Shown one piece after another: positions 18,038 to 29,100 of a stretch of 64,000 nucleotides of DNA. A program made the translations under genes and the position numbers. Location of the stretch: assembly GCA_018816765.1 (NCBI GenBank), contig JAHIUX010000077.1:19262-83261 (forward strand), read 5' to 3'. The stretch is from Bacteroidota bacterium. Its GTDB lineage: Bacteria; Bacteroidota; Bacteroidia; Bacteroidales; F082. Every line of letters begins with the position of its first letter. Position 1 is the first letter of the stretch. The notes beneath the pieces are model-generated. The model had not been told where the DNA came from, ran no database searches, and was given only the letters and a program-made list of their open reading frames with translations.

Positions 18038-18708
18038 TTTGATTTCTTTTGTTTTACATCAATGTTGATAGGCTCATTAAACACATACACTAACCTGAAG
18101 GTGAGTACATTATTAAACTGATTTCTCGTTTCTGTCCTGCCGCTCACATCCGTAAATTCACGTGTTCTGATGCTTGCAAGGGTGTATTGATACCTGAAAT
18201 TGAATTTCAGCCTGTCGATGATCCGCATCCTCAGATCGAGCAATACGGAATAATCGTTGAGGTTGTATACTCCGTTTGTGGCTGTTGTAGGGGTGCGCCG
18301 ACCATGTTCGTACTCTTTCGCCCCAACCAGGCGGCCCCATGACAAGCCTGCTCCAACCGTAATAAATTCCTTATCAGTGTAATGCAACAGAACAGGCACT
18401 TCTACATAGTTTAAGCGCAATTCATAAGCCCCATTCAGTGAATCGGCCATGTATTGCGGCTTTTGGTAAGCACCTTTCTGGTTAAAGGTGGTTTCGAGCG
18501 AAACATCCCAGTTCTTTTTAAAAGGGATCATGGCACCTACACCCAGGTTTCCTCCAATTCGTTTATATCCATACACCAGGTCGCCATCAACCTGACTCAG
18601 GTTAAACCCGGCCATCACTTCGCCCTTGATGATCTGAGCCTGCAACGCATCCGGACAGGCCATCAGGACAAACATGACAAGCATCAGTAAACTTCTTTTA
18701 CACTGCAT
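18034..18708 (-). CDS. Outer-membrane beta-barrel protein (PorT/OmpX-like)
   Basis: Predicted small outer-membrane barrel. The ATG at 18708 gives a clean signal peptide (MQCKRSLLMLVMFVLMACPD, cleaved near LQAQ); the frame extends 12 codons upstream but adds nothing conserved. The mature part has alternating strands typical of the PF13568 outer-membrane family: EVMAGFNLSQVDGD at the start, ELRLNYVEVPVLLHY in the middle and NVLTFRLVYVF before a Lys-rich end. This fold includes PorT of the type IX system, but many members have no known role. It begins 38 bases after tex and overlaps the DUF985 gene by 4 bases. Confidence 0.8.
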   Translation of the reverse strand: MQCKRSLLMLVMFVLMACPDALQAQIIKGEVMAGFNLSQVDGDLVYGYKRIGGNLGVGAMIPFKKNWDVSLETTFNQKGAYQKPQYMADSLNGAYELRLNYVEVPVLLHYTDKEFITVGAGLSWGRLVGAKEYEHGRRTPTTATNGVYNLNDYSVLLDLRMRIIDRLKFNFRYQYTLASIRTREFTDVSGRTETRNQFNNVLTFRLVYVFNEPINIDVKQKKSK

Positions 18709-18746
18709 ACATGCATTTTGGTTAAAACGCAGAATTATCATCAAAA

Positions 18747-20894
18747 TTATGCCTTTTTACTTAACTTCATGGTCAAACTGATGCGGTGCCTGTCGAGGTC
18801 AACAGCCACCACTTCAACTTTCACCTTTTGGTTCAGCTTAACCACCTCGTTCGGATCGCGGATAAACCGATCAGCCATCTGACTAAGGTGAACCAAACCA
18901 TCCTGGTGTACACCAAGGTCGACAAAGGCACCAAATGCAGTTATATTTGTCACAATACCTTCAAGCACCATTCCGGCTTTCAGGTCATCTATCGTCCGGA
19001 TGTCTTTTGAGAAGGCGAACATTTCGAAATGCTGCCGGGGGTCTCTGCCAGGCTTTTCAAGTTCATCAATGATGTCGTTCAGCGTTTCAACACCTACTTT
19101 TTCATTGATGAAATCGGCTGTCCTGACGGAATCCCTGAGTCCTTTACGTCCGATCAACTGATCAGGTTCGAGCTGCAGTTTTCTGGCGATTTGTTTCACC
19201 ACATCATAACTCTCAGGGTGAACAGCGCTCGCATCAAGCGGGTTATTTCCGCCGCGAATGCGCAAAAATCCGGCACATTGTTCAAATGCCTTATCGCCCA
19301 GGCGGGGCACTTTCATCAACTCTGAACGATTCTTAAAACCATTGTTGGCTTGTCTGTACTTAATGATATTGGAAGCCAGTTGCGGCCCAAGGCCCGACAC
19401 AAAAGAAAGCAATTGCTCGCTGGCGGTGTTGAGTTCCACACCCACCGCATTAACACAACTCACCACGGTGTGCTCAAGGCTTTCCTGCAAAGCTTTCTGG
19501 TCCACATCATGCTGGTACTGACCCACGCCTATCGACTTTGGGTCAATCTTCACCAATTCGGCAAGTGGATCCATCAGCCGGCGCCCGATGCTCACCGCAC
19601 CGCGCACAGTGATGTCATAGTCAGGAAATTCGTCCCGGGCAACCTTTGAAGCAGAATACACCGAAGCGCCGCTTTCATTCACCATTATAGCAATCAGATC
19701 CCGATCGAAACGAATGCCCCTGACAAGGTCTTCGGTTTCGCGCCCTGCCGTACCATTGCCAATGGCGATCACCTCCACCTGGTAGGCATTCACAAGGGTC
19801 TTGAGCTTTTGCACAGCCTGTTTTGCCTCATGCACAGGCGGGTGAGGAAAAATGGTTTCATTGTGCATTAAGCTGCCATATTGATCGAGCACCACCACCT
19901 TGCACCCTGTTCTGAATCCAGGGTCAATGGCCAGCACCCGTTTTTGCCCCAAAGGTGGCGCCATCAACAGTTGCCTGAGGTTATCCACAAATACCTTTAT
20001 GGCAACTTCGTCTGCTTTTTCCTTATAAACTGCCCGAATTTCATTTTCCAGTGATGGTGCAAGCAACCTTTTCCAGGCATCTTCATTGGCCATGATGATC
20101 TGCCGGGCAGCCTCACCATTCGATTTAACTACCAGTTTATTCAGGATGTCTGTAGCCTGTGCGCCCTCAACATCAATATTCACTTTGATCATGCCTTCCT
20201 CCTCAGCCCGCATAAGTGCAAGTAAACGGTGCGATGGCATTTTGTCGAGCGGCTCGCTCCAGTCGTAATATTGTTTGTAAGTGATGGCTTCTGCCTCTTT
20301 GCCTTTCGCCACTTTCGCCACCATATTGGCTGTTCGTTGAAACAGCTTCCTCAACCTTGCCCGCGCTTCAGTGTTTTCACTTACCCATTCCGCCATGATA
20401 TCGCGTGCGCCGGATAAGGCTTCGTCAATACTGCCAACCCCTTTCTTTTCATCGACAAAAGGCATGGCTTTCTGATTCAGCTCGGCTGTCGTCTGACTGA
20501 AAATCAGCTGTGCCAGCGGCTCAAGGCCCTTTTCACGGGCGATGGTGGCTTTAGTACGTCTTTTTGGTTTGTAAGGCAGGTACATATCTTCGAGCACCTG
20601 CATATTCTCTGCTGATTCAATAAGCTGCTGCAATTCTGGTGTAAGCTTTTCCTGTTCCCGAATAGAGGCAAGGATTGCTTCACGCCGTTTGTCGAGAAGC
20701 AGCATCTGCTGGTGTCGTTTTTGTAAATCAGCAATGATTTCTTCATTCATCGAGCCAGTCATTTCTTTCCGGTACCGGGCCACAAATGGTATCGTTGCCC
20801 CTTCACTCAACAGGCTCAACACATTCCTGACATGCTGATAGTCGAGTTTAAACTCTACAGAGAGTTTTTTTGCGTAATGCGCGGTTTCCTGCAT
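18747..20894 (-). CDS. tex: Tex family RNA-binding transcription accessory protein
   Basis: Cytoplasmic nucleic-acid-binding protein related to the eukaryotic elongation factor Spt6. The 715-residue protein has the full Tex layout: an N-terminal helical part (VARYRKEMTGSMNEE), a YqgF/RNase H-like domain from about 325 (LAIDPGFRTGCKVVVLD), two helix-hairpin-helix motifs near 500-560 (SGLGPQLASNIIKYRQ and KVPRLGDKAFEQCAGFLRI), and a C-terminal S1 domain (about 640-712, with AFGAFVDLGVHQDGLVHLSQ). Length is usual. It is the first gene of a three-gene minus-strand run. A palindrome containing TTGATATCAA lies 43-52 bases upstream. Confidence 0.96.
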   Translation of the reverse strand: MQETAHYAKKLSVEFKLDYQHVRNVLSLLSEGATIPFVARYRKEMTGSMNEEIIADLQKRHQQMLLLDKRREAILASIREQEKLTPELQQLIESAENMQVLEDMYLPYKPKRRTKATIAREKGLEPLAQLIFSQTTAELNQKAMPFVDEKKGVGSIDEALSGARDIMAEWVSENTEARARLRKLFQRTANMVAKVAKGKEAEAITYKQYYDWSEPLDKMPSHRLLALMRAEEEGMIKVNIDVEGAQATDILNKLVVKSNGEAARQIIMANEDAWKRLLAPSLENEIRAVYKEKADEVAIKVFVDNLRQLLMAPPLGQKRVLAIDPGFRTGCKVVVLDQYGSLMHNETIFPHPPVHEAKQAVQKLKTLVNAYQVEVIAIGNGTAGRETEDLVRGIRFDRDLIAIMVNESGASVYSASKVARDEFPDYDITVRGAVSIGRRLMDPLAELVKIDPKSIGVGQYQHDVDQKALQESLEHTVVSCVNAVGVELNTASEQLLSFVSGLGPQLASNIIKYRQANNGFKNRSELMKVPRLGDKAFEQCAGFLRIRGGNNPLDASAVHPESYDVVKQIARKLQLEPDQLIGRKGLRDSVRTADFINEKVGVETLNDIIDELEKPGRDPRQHFEMFAFSKDIRTIDDLKAGMVLEGIVTNITAFGAFVDLGVHQDGLVHLSQMADRFIRDPNEVVKLNQKVKVEVVAVDLDRHRISLTMKLSKKA

Positions 20895-20927
20895 GCTTGG
20901 TTAATCAATCTTATTGAACAAAAGACA

Positions 20928-20955
20928 AAAGGGACATTGATATCAACATCCCTTT
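20928..20955 (-). terminator. Hairpin downstream of the T9SS type B gene
   Basis: Arms AAAGGGA (20928-20934) and TCCCTTT (20949-20955) enclose a perfect inner palindrome, TTGATATCAA (20937-20946). On the minus strand it lies 21 bases after the stop at 20977 and is followed by TTGTCTTTTG, so it could terminate that gene. The inner palindrome could also be an operator upstream of tex. Confidence 0.6.
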
Positions 20956-20976
20956 AACTAAATATTGAGTATGCCA

Positions 20977-22941
20977 TTATCGCAACAGGTTCACTACTCC
21001 CCTGTTGGTGACTTTCCTGGCTTCCTGGAGGCCGCTGGCGAAACTTTCGTAGGTTACCACCCAAACATAGGATCCGGCAGGAGCCAATTCTCCGCCAGCT
21101 TTGCCATCCCATCCCTTCATAGGGTCTTTACTTTCAAACATAAGCTGGCCCCAACGGTTATATACATACATATTGTATTTCGCCAGGGCTGAGGTAGCAC
21201 CCATTACCTTGAAGGTTCTGTTCTGCTGTACCGCGCTGTTCGGGCTAAATGCATTGGGAAGGTAAATGCTTGCAAAAGCAATATACACTGAATCGGCATT
21301 GGTGCAGCAGTTCAGGTCGGTGACAGTTACCTTAACCTGGCCTTCTTCTGTTACGTCAAAATACCTCCCCGTTGTTCCGCTGGGTTCCCAAACATATTGG
21401 TCAAATTCGCCGGCATCGAGCCGGATGGATGAATTCGGCAACAAATAGATGGTATCGACACCTTGTCCGATATCGATCGAAGGCAACGGAAAAATGGTAA
21501 TGTCGCGGCTATTGGTGTAGTTCAACCCATTGAATGTTTCTGTCACATTCACTGTATAAGTACCTGGAGCGCTGAAGGTATAGGCTGCCTGCAGCTGGTC
21601 GGAGGTTGAAGCAGCATCGTTGAATTCCCACAGGATCTGGTCAATATTTGCTTCATTACGCAGGTCGAAATAGGTTATTTTCGTATGACAGTGGTTTTGC
21701 CAGCTGAAGTGAGGAATATCGAGAAAACTGGTAACGAAATTTGGCATCCCGATAAGGCTTCCGGCACCATTCAGTGACAAGCCGTTGTTTGCAATATGAT
21801 TGAGGTTATTGTAGTTACATGCCACACCAGCCCTGTTAGGATTGTAAATAACGCCTACAGTTGGCTTGCTGATGACCCCCTTGCGGAATTTGGCCAGGTA
21901 TATTTTGCCATCAACACCGAGTTGAACTGCGCCCATCAAGCTATCGGCACCGGCCATCTGGTTTACCGCAAACTGATGAACGATATACGGATTATCAAGG
22001 TAGTTGGCTGTGTTTAGATCAAACTGATACAAATAATTGATGTTGTCGCCTAAGGGAGATGTGCTCACATAAAGCTTTGAGTTATCCGGTGAAAACTCAA
22101 GCCCGAATGGATAATTGTATGTTCCGGCAGCACAGGTTTCTTCGCGACTGACCATTCCTGTTGCAATGTCGAATCTAAAAACCTCAATAATGCCAATTTC
22201 AGGGATTACCAGCGCGATTTTCTTCCCATCCGGAGATGCCTTCATATATCCGCCATCGTTGTTTTCCGCCCCGGTGTGGATGGTACCATCAACAGTAATT
22301 ACAGGATTGATATTCAATCCGTTTCCATCAATTTTATAGGCAAAGAACTTGTTCCCGTCGGTATCACCAAAACCGTGTGTGACCACCCAGAAATTGCCGT
22401 CAGCATCCTTCACGGAGGTTATCTTCTGTGCATTGGCATTATGCAACAGCTCATTTTTTGCGGTAATGGTCCATGAATAATTGATGCGTTCAACCACAGA
22501 ATACCTGACCCCTTTGGTAAACACAGGCGGAATATACATATCGAGGGTAAACACAAAATATTTGTCAGGATTGCCCGGCTGCGGAACAATGATTGACGAT
22601 TGCGAAGAAAAGTTGTTTCCCATCAGGTCCTGTGCATCGGCCATAAAGTAAAACCCACTTGTCCAAATCCTGATACCATCGGTAAAAAATAGCAATTGGC
22701 CATTTTCGTCGCTGATGGAAGAAACACCGTTAGGCAGGTTGATTGCGCCAGGCATTGCCTGGGGAACAGGATTACCTGTGTTGAAATCAATCAGCGTTTT
22801 TTCCCCAAAGGTCCAGTTATCAGCCTGATGTGGTCTGACATAATCGCAGGGGGTTGCTACCTGAGCCAAAGCTGAATTGTGCAAACCAAAGAATAATCCA
22901 GCTCCGGCAAGGAGCAAGGGTAGTTTAGATATAAAATTCAT
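20977..22941 (-). CDS. Secreted T9SS type B cargo protein with beta-propeller and PKD domain
   Basis: Surface or secreted protein. A signal peptide (ending NSALAQ) is followed by a beta-propeller-like region (about 40-390) with repeated strands such as DENGQLLFFTDGIRIW, SPDGKKIALVIPEIG and SPDNSKLYVSTSPLG. A PKD-like domain (about 415-490) contains the AAYTFSAPGTYTVNVTETF signature. The end (about 560-654) is a gliding-motility-associated CHU_C domain (IYLPNAFSPN, YNMYVYNRWGQLMFES, GWDGK, APAGSYVWVVTY), the type B signal for type IX export. It is the last gene of the 18-kb surface block and lies 38 bases after the previous gene, so it is probably co-transcribed. Confidence 0.9.
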   Translation of the reverse strand: MNFISKLPLLLAGAGLFFGLHNSALAQVATPCDYVRPHQADNWTFGEKTLIDFNTGNPVPQAMPGAINLPNGVSSISDENGQLLFFTDGIRIWTSGFYFMADAQDLMGNNFSSQSSIIVPQPGNPDKYFVFTLDMYIPPVFTKGVRYSVVERINYSWTITAKNELLHNANAQKITSVKDADGNFWVVTHGFGDTDGNKFFAYKIDGNGLNINPVITVDGTIHTGAENNDGGYMKASPDGKKIALVIPEIGIIEVFRFDIATGMVSREETCAAGTYNYPFGLEFSPDNSKLYVSTSPLGDNINYLYQFDLNTANYLDNPYIVHQFAVNQMAGADSLMGAVQLGVDGKIYLAKFRKGVISKPTVGVIYNPNRAGVACNYNNLNHIANNGLSLNGAGSLIGMPNFVTSFLDIPHFSWQNHCHTKITYFDLRNEANIDQILWEFNDAASTSDQLQAAYTFSAPGTYTVNVTETFNGLNYTNSRDITIFPLPSIDIGQGVDTIYLLPNSSIRLDAGEFDQYVWEPSGTTGRYFDVTEEGQVKVTVTDLNCCTNADSVYIAFASIYLPNAFSPNSAVQQNRTFKVMGATSALAKYNMYVYNRWGQLMFESKDPMKGWDGKAGGELAPAGSYVWVVTYESFASGLQEARKVTNRGVVNLLR

Positions 22942-22979
22942 ACTGCAAGTCCGGTTATCATCAACAAATATTGTTACTT

Positions 22980-25508
22980 CTATCGCTTAATCAATCGTTT
23001 TACCACAACACCTTTTTCACCAGAAATCTTCAGGATATAGGTGCCATTTGGCTGGGAAGAGAGATCCAGTGTTCTGGTAACGCCTTCATAGTCAGGCTTA
23101 AACAATTCCTCCTTAAGCACTTGTTGTCCATGAAGATTCAATACACTTATTCTGACCGGATCGCTTAACTCCTCGAACCTGATGTTAAATATACCGATTG
23201 ACGGGTTTGGATGTACAGTAATATGTGTTTCAAATGGGCTTTTTTCTCCGATGCCGATATTGCAAGCGTTAAAATCGAAGAAAACCGTAATTGTATCATG
23301 ATTGATGCAACCAGTAACCGGGTTGATGACCCTTACCCAGTAATCCTGAAAATCGACCCACTGGCCATTGGTGGTTACCCTGATCCGCTTGTCGGCAGAT
23401 GAGTTGGACCACAGGTATGAGAATCCCGGATTTCCGGCATCGAGCCAAACAGAATCGCGCACACACACCTTGATGGTGTCCTGACTGTACCAGGGAATAT
23501 TGGCAGGTTTCACATCCACTTGTGGCAATGGATTCACGATGACCGTTACTTCCCCGGTGACGATTTTAAATGAATCGCCTACCTCAATGGTATAAACCGT
23601 TGACTGGTTTGGGTTCACTGTAGGGTTTGGCTCATTTGAGGTCCAGCCTGAATTATTGGCTGTCCAATGATAGGTATATGTTCCACCGCCTCCAGAGGCA
23701 TTCGCATGGATGCTGGTTGATCCGCCAAAGCAAATTTCGGCAGGGTTTGCCTGCGGGAACACACCCAATTGGTCGCCTGCTACTAACACGAGCATTTGAT
23801 CAGGTGCACTGCTGCAACCATTCACATCATCAATGATTAAGGAAAATTCGGTAGTTGCGTTCAGCAACTTTGTTGTTGGGTTTTGAATATTTGCATTGAT
23901 CAGGGAGTCGGCAGGGCTCCAGCGATAGCTGTAGTTTCCACCCGAACCGCCTGTGGCAAAACCGGCAAGTGTTGTCGATGTGCCCACATTGATGGTTTTA
24001 TCATTTCCTGCTTCAGCAACAGGCATTGGTTTCACGGTAACCGGAACGCTGGCCGTAACTGTATTGAATCCATCAGATACATCCACATAATAGGTAGTTG
24101 TGTATTGCGGGGTAACTACGGGCTCCCTGATTGTGGCCGTAAATCCGGCAGGTACCGAGGTCCAGCTGTAGGTATAACTTCCCGCTCCTCCACCCGGAAT
24201 GGCAGTAAGTTGAACATCCTGTCCAAGGCAAATCACTGAAGGGCTTGCTGTAGCAGTTGCTTCGAGGACACCACCGGTAACGGTAACCGTCATTTGATCG
24301 CTGCTTTCGCAACTCGATGCATTGTCGATTACATTCATGGTAAACACAATAGATGCCCCAAGCGGTACAGTAACAGGGTTAATAACGGTCGGATCGACAA
24401 GCAGGTTGGCAGGCTCCCACATGATGCTGTAGTTGCCCGATCCACCGCTAACTTCACCTTGCAGCTGGGCTGTCCATCCGTTGGGTATTTCGAGGTCAGG
24501 ACCGGCATCGGTGCTCGCAGCCTGAGAAACCACCACAGCTTTTTGTTTTGTACGCGGGCACATCATCATGCCAGTGGTTGTCGTAAGAGCGACCAGATAG
24601 GTTCCGGCTGCGCCATACACATGCTGTTGATTCTGACCATTTGCCGTGTTACCATCTCCAAAGTTCCATTGCCAGTTAGTGATTACAGAACTTGGGGGAT
24701 TGACCGTTGATTGGTCAACAAAGAAGGTCGTATCTCCGAAGCAGGTGGCATTAAAACTGAAATTCGGAGTAGGTGTTGGATTAACTGCTACCGTCGTGTT
24801 TGAAGGATCACTGCTGTGTCCGTTGACAGTGATTACAAGGCTGTAAATACCAGCATTGGCTAGCTGAGCATCGGGCAAAGTCGGATTTTGCAATGTTGAT
24901 AGGAAGTTATTTGGCCCTGTCCAGAGGTAAGTTGCATTTGGAACTGTTTCAGAATAAAGTTCCAGAGTCTGTCCCACGCAGATGGGACTGTTGCTGCTCG
25001 TAAGGGCCGGGAGAATGGAGCAGTCTGTTTCGCCAACACCGGCACTTTTTTGGAATGTGATGTCACATGGCTGGTTCGAGTAGTTGGTAATGAGCAATAT
25101 ATAATATTTCCCGACAAGGCCATTGGCAATATCGCAATACTCCGTAGGGTTCGGCGAGTAACTGCAGTCGATAATTTTTTGTGCAGTGAGCTGATTGGGA
25201 CATGGGGTTACCGGGTCGTCGAAGGGTCCCCACATGATAAAGTCAATATCCCGCAGCGGGGTACTGAACATATAAATTTGAAGATAACCACCTGTCAGGA
25301 TTTTTAAATGGTACCATGCTGGGTTTGGCTGAGTCGCCAAACAACCGTAGTTTGGACCATTTTCAGCCGTCCCTGAATTCACGCCGGCCGGAAAGGTATA
25401 AATATCACCTGTACAAAACGGATCTGATGTTGCACAGATCGGGCTTTGCGCATTGGCTGCACCCATTAAACCAAGTACAACCACCAAAAACAGTAAATAT
25501 TTTTTCAT
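22980..25508 (-). CDS. Secreted T9SS type A protein with two A-B repeat pairs
   Basis: Large secreted or surface-attached protein. ATG 25508 (MKKYLLFLVVVLGLMGAANA) is preferred over the frame start three codons earlier. Residues about 20-150 form a Cys-containing domain (PICATSDPFCTG, SPNPTEYCDIANG) nearly identical in layout to that of the 26154-29684 product. A PKD domain follows (NWQWNFGDGNTA, about 285). Then come two pairs of Ig/PKD-like repeats, about 336-660: type A (AGPDLEIPNGWTAQL, AGNDKTINVGTSTTL) and type B (PSVICLGQDVQLTA, PAEICFGGSTSIHA). A shared pre-sorting domain has QDTIKVCVRDSVWLDAG. The last 80 residues are a type A sorting domain (VHPNPSIGIFNI, QPNGTYILKI, VVKRLIKR). Binding partner unknown. 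Confidence 0.9.
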   Translation of the reverse strand: MKKYLLFLVVVLGLMGAANAQSPICATSDPFCTGDIYTFPAGVNSGTAENGPNYGCLATQPNPAWYHLKILTGGYLQIYMFSTPLRDIDFIMWGPFDDPVTPCPNQLTAQKIIDCSYSPNPTEYCDIANGLVGKYYILLITNYSNQPCDITFQKSAGVGETDCSILPALTSSNSPICVGQTLELYSETVPNATYLWTGPNNFLSTLQNPTLPDAQLANAGIYSLVITVNGHSSDPSNTTVAVNPTPTPNFSFNATCFGDTTFFVDQSTVNPPSSVITNWQWNFGDGNTANGQNQQHVYGAAGTYLVALTTTTGMMMCPRTKQKAVVVSQAASTDAGPDLEIPNGWTAQLQGEVSGGSGNYSIMWEPANLLVDPTVINPVTVPLGASIVFTMNVIDNASSCESSDQMTVTVTGGVLEATATASPSVICLGQDVQLTAIPGGGAGSYTYSWTSVPAGFTATIREPVVTPQYTTTYYVDVSDGFNTVTASVPVTVKPMPVAEAGNDKTINVGTSTTLAGFATGGSGGNYSYRWSPADSLINANIQNPTTKLLNATTEFSLIIDDVNGCSSAPDQMLVLVAGDQLGVFPQANPAEICFGGSTSIHANASGGGGTYTYHWTANNSGWTSNEPNPTVNPNQSTVYTIEVGDSFKIVTGEVTVIVNPLPQVDVKPANIPWYSQDTIKVCVRDSVWLDAGNPGFSYLWSNSSADKRIRVTTNGQWVDFQDYWVRVINPVTGCINHDTITVFFDFNACNIGIGEKSPFETHITVHPNPSIGIFNIRFEELSDPVRISVLNLHGQQVLKEELFKPDYEGVTRTLDLSSQPNGTYILKISGEKGVVVKRLIKR

Positions 25509-25516
25509 TATGAACA

Positions 25517-26002
25517 TTATTTGGTATTAGCGAATTTATCATTTTCAATCAGCCAGAGCCGACGTTGGTCAGCATTTGTTGCATTGAAAGCGTCGTTAGC
25601 CTGTTTGCGAAGTTGTTCGATATCTTTTATAACCGTTTGTTTGTCCTTGTTAAAGTGCCGTTTGGCTGAAAACCACATCACACCACTCTCGAGGACAGAA
25701 CTGATACTGGTCATATAATTGAGTTGATATACGTTTAGCAACATATATACCTGTTCATAGCGCGAACCAAGTTTTGTAAAATCGATGGCATAATAATCGT
25801 TCACATCATCGCTGTGCACAAAACTGGCCATATTGGTCTTAAAGGCATCAGGGGCGAGCTTGCCCTGGAGCATTTTCATGACAGGATCGCCGATAAAGTT
25901 TGCATCAACGGTTGTTTGTGCCCAACATTTACCCGAGATGAAAATCATGCAAAGCATTGCAAAGCCTGCCATGCTCAGTCTCTTAAAGAATAATGTCTTC
26001 AT
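25517..26002 (-). CDS. Small secreted hypothetical protein
   Basis: Not recognised. The 161-residue product has a good signal peptide (KRLSMAGFAMLCMIFISGKC, cleaved near CWAQ). The mature part is soluble and mostly helical, with a central YAIDFTKLGSRYEQVYMLLN stretch and a charged C-terminal helix (NKDKQTVIKDIEQLRKQAND). No repeats and no sorting domain are present, so it probably stays in the periplasm. It lies between two large T9SS cargo genes and its stop is 8 bases before the start of the next one, so the two are very likely co-transcribed. A helper role for the adhesins is possible, but only from context. Confidence 0.7.
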   Translation of the reverse strand: MKTLFFKRLSMAGFAMLCMIFISGKCWAQTTVDANFIGDPVMKMLQGKLAPDAFKTNMASFVHSDDVNDYYAIDFTKLGSRYEQVYMLLNVYQLNYMTSISSVLESGVMWFSAKRHFNKDKQTVIKDIEQLRKQANDAFNATNADQRRLWLIENDKFANTK

Positions 26003-26153
26003 AGGTTTTGGTGTATTTCATTGAGATATTGGTTCGTACAATTCGCGGCCGAAAAGTACAAAAAAATTACATTAAACTGACTATTTTTTGTATTGTTGCG
26101 TAAACCCCTTTTTTTCATTTTTTCCGGCCTGAAAAATCTGGCCGCAGATGATG

Positions 26154-29100
26154 TTATTGTATGATCATTTTAATGCCCTGCATATGGTGTTTCGTTTGCA
26201 GCAACACGGTGTAAAGTCCTTTTGCCCGGGTTGTCAGGCTAATGGTTTTCGGGCTTGCTCCGGCAATTAATTCGGATAGTTCTTCCGCATAAATGATTCT
26301 GCCCTGATAATCGATGATTCGAATCATCAGGTCGTGAATGGTTTCTGTTGAAGTGATTGCGAAATCGCCGGAACTTGGATTAGGGAAAATTCTCAGCGAG
26401 CCCAGCAACGGCTGGTCTGTTTCGTTGATCCCTATACCGCATTGGTTAAAATCGTAAAGGATGGTTATTGTTGCCGTGTCAGCACAACCTGATTCGGGCA
26501 TGGTTACTTTAACCCAATAGGTCTGTTTATCATACCAGTTACCGTTTGTTGACACCCTGATGCGGTCCCCTGCAAAAAAGTTTGACCAGAAATACTGTGT
26601 CCCGGCAGGATGGGAAGGATTGAAAGCGATTACCGAGATGGTGTCCCTCACACACACAATGATGGTATCTTGGCCGTAAAGGGTGGCATGCTCGGGAATC
26701 AGGTTTATCGCCGGCAGCGGATTGATGGTTACATCCACCTCACTATTCACCTGGGTAAAACCATCGTTCACGTTGACCAGATACTTCGTAGAAACTTCCG
26801 GAGATACTGTAACCACATGTGAGCTTGCAGTAAAACCAGGAGGAATGGAGGTCCAGGCATAGGTGTAGTTATTGCCGCCGCCCGAAGCATATGCAGTAAT
26901 GCTTGTTTCTCCGCCCTTGCATAAGACTGAAGGGAAAGCCACAGCGAACACAGCCAGGCCATCGCCGGTCGCATTGACAAATACTTCATCAGGAATGCTA
27001 ACGCAACCATTGTCATCTGTTACCGTAAGTGTAAAAACCACCGGGGTGTTCAGCAATTGGGTCTTTGTGACAGCAAGGCTGCTGTTTTCGACCAGGTTTG
27101 CCGGCTCCCAGGCATAGGTGTATTCACCAGATCCGCCATTTGCCGATCCGGTGAGCAGTGTATTTGTCCCCACATTGATGGTCTGATCGGGTCCGGCATT
27201 AGCCTGCGGTTTGGGTTTAACAGTCACTGTCACAGAAGCATCAACCTGATTAGCTCCATCGGAAACAGTTACGTAATAAGTGATTGATTGATCAGGAAAG
27301 TCTGACGGATTGGGTATATCAGTCGAAAATCCGGGTGGATAGGATGTCCAAGTGTACTGGTACAAGCCTGAGCCACCAGATGCAGAAGCCAGCAAATCAA
27401 CACGTTCTCCCTGGCAAATTACATTCGACGACACACTGAGCTCAATGCCCAGAGGCCCTCCGCTCACGATTACCAACACATCGTCGGCGTTGACGCAACC
27501 ATAATTGTTATCAGTAACTGTGACTGAGAAATTTTGGGTGGTTTCAAGCGGAATCGTAACCGGATCAGAAATTGCCGGGTTGTTCAGCATATTTCCAGGC
27601 GTCCATGCATACAGGTAATTCCCTGAGCCACCAGAGGCCGCACAATGCAATTGCGCGGTCCACCCTCCGGGGATGACAATATTTTCGCCGGCGTTTACAG
27701 TCGGTTTGTCGTGTACAAGGACTTGTACGTCATCCGTGGTATAATTCATGCCATCGTTCACTTCAACATAATACACTGTGGTTACAGTTGGTGTTGCAAC
27801 CGGATTTTTGATGAAAGCGTTAAAGCCTTCAGGAACAGAAGTCCAATGGTAGGTGTAAGTTCCGGAACCGCCAAAGGGATTGGCGTCGAGCTGAACGCTC
27901 CCGCCGACACAAATCGTGGATGGGTTCACCTGAGCAAGCACACCGAGCGCTCCCCCCGACACATACACGATCGTATTGTCGGAACTGGAGCATCCTGAGG
28001 GTGTATCAGTTGCCGTCATGGTAAAGGTGGTTGTGGTTGACAGTGGCACCGTAACCGGATCTGCCACTGTAGGATCAACCAATAAATTCTGTGGCTGCCA
28101 AAGGATGGTAAAATTGGTCGACTGCCCGGTTACCAGCCCATGAAGGTGCGCTGTCCAACCTTCCGGAATCACATATTCCGGTCCGGCATCAGCCCAGGGA
28201 ACCATGCCTACATATACCGTCACATCGTCGTTCACATAATTTTGCCCGTCAAACACAATCACATGGTAAGTTGTTGTAACCATCGGGGTCACATTTGGAT
28301 GGCTTTCACTGGAAAAGAAGCCGGGAGGAGTTGAAGACCATGCAAAGGTATACATTCCTGAACCGCCCGAAGCAGCAGCGCTCAGCTGTGTAGGGTTCCC
28401 CTGACAAACAGCACTCGGAAGGGCCGATGCATTTACACTGAGCACACTGCCGGTAACCTGCACCCAAACCTCATCGCTTGTAATACAATTGGAAGCCTGG
28501 TCAGTGGCATATAAGGTAAACATGGTTGAGGTAGTCATATTTACGGTTGTCGGAACAAGCACATTCGGGTTAACCAAAAGTGCCATAGGTTCCCAATGCA
28601 CTGCATAATTACCTGATCCTCCAGAAACACTTCCATTCAATTGCGTCACCCATCCATTCGGTATGGTAACATCGGGACCGGCATTGGCAATGGTGGCAGG
28701 TTTGACCAGAACAGGAAGGGTCTTCGTCTGCGGACACATCTGTTCCCCGGTAGTGGTAGTGAGGGTCACAATATAGGTACCCGCATTTGCATACTGGTGC
28801 TGCGGATTTTGAAGGGTTGAGGTAAACCCGTCACCAAAATTCCATAACCGCCCGGTAATTTGCTGTCCCGCTGGCAGGGTCGTTGATTGGTCAGTGAATT
28901 GGGTTACTTGCCCAAAACATGTCTCAGAATAGGTGAAATTCGGGACCGGCATCGGGTTTACGACCACATTCACTGTGGCCGGGTTGCTGTTGCTGTTGTT
29001 TACATGGATGACAAGGGTATAGTCTCCGGCATGGGCAAGCTGTGCGTTTGGAATCACAGGATTCTGCAGAGTGGATGAGAAACCGGCTGGTCCTGTCCAT

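Noticed and set aside
26125..26144. CGGCC/GGCCG stem after the 1176-residue adhesin gene
   Set aside because: Only 5 bp and followed by A-rich, not T-rich, sequence on the transcribed strand, so it does not look like an intrinsic terminator.
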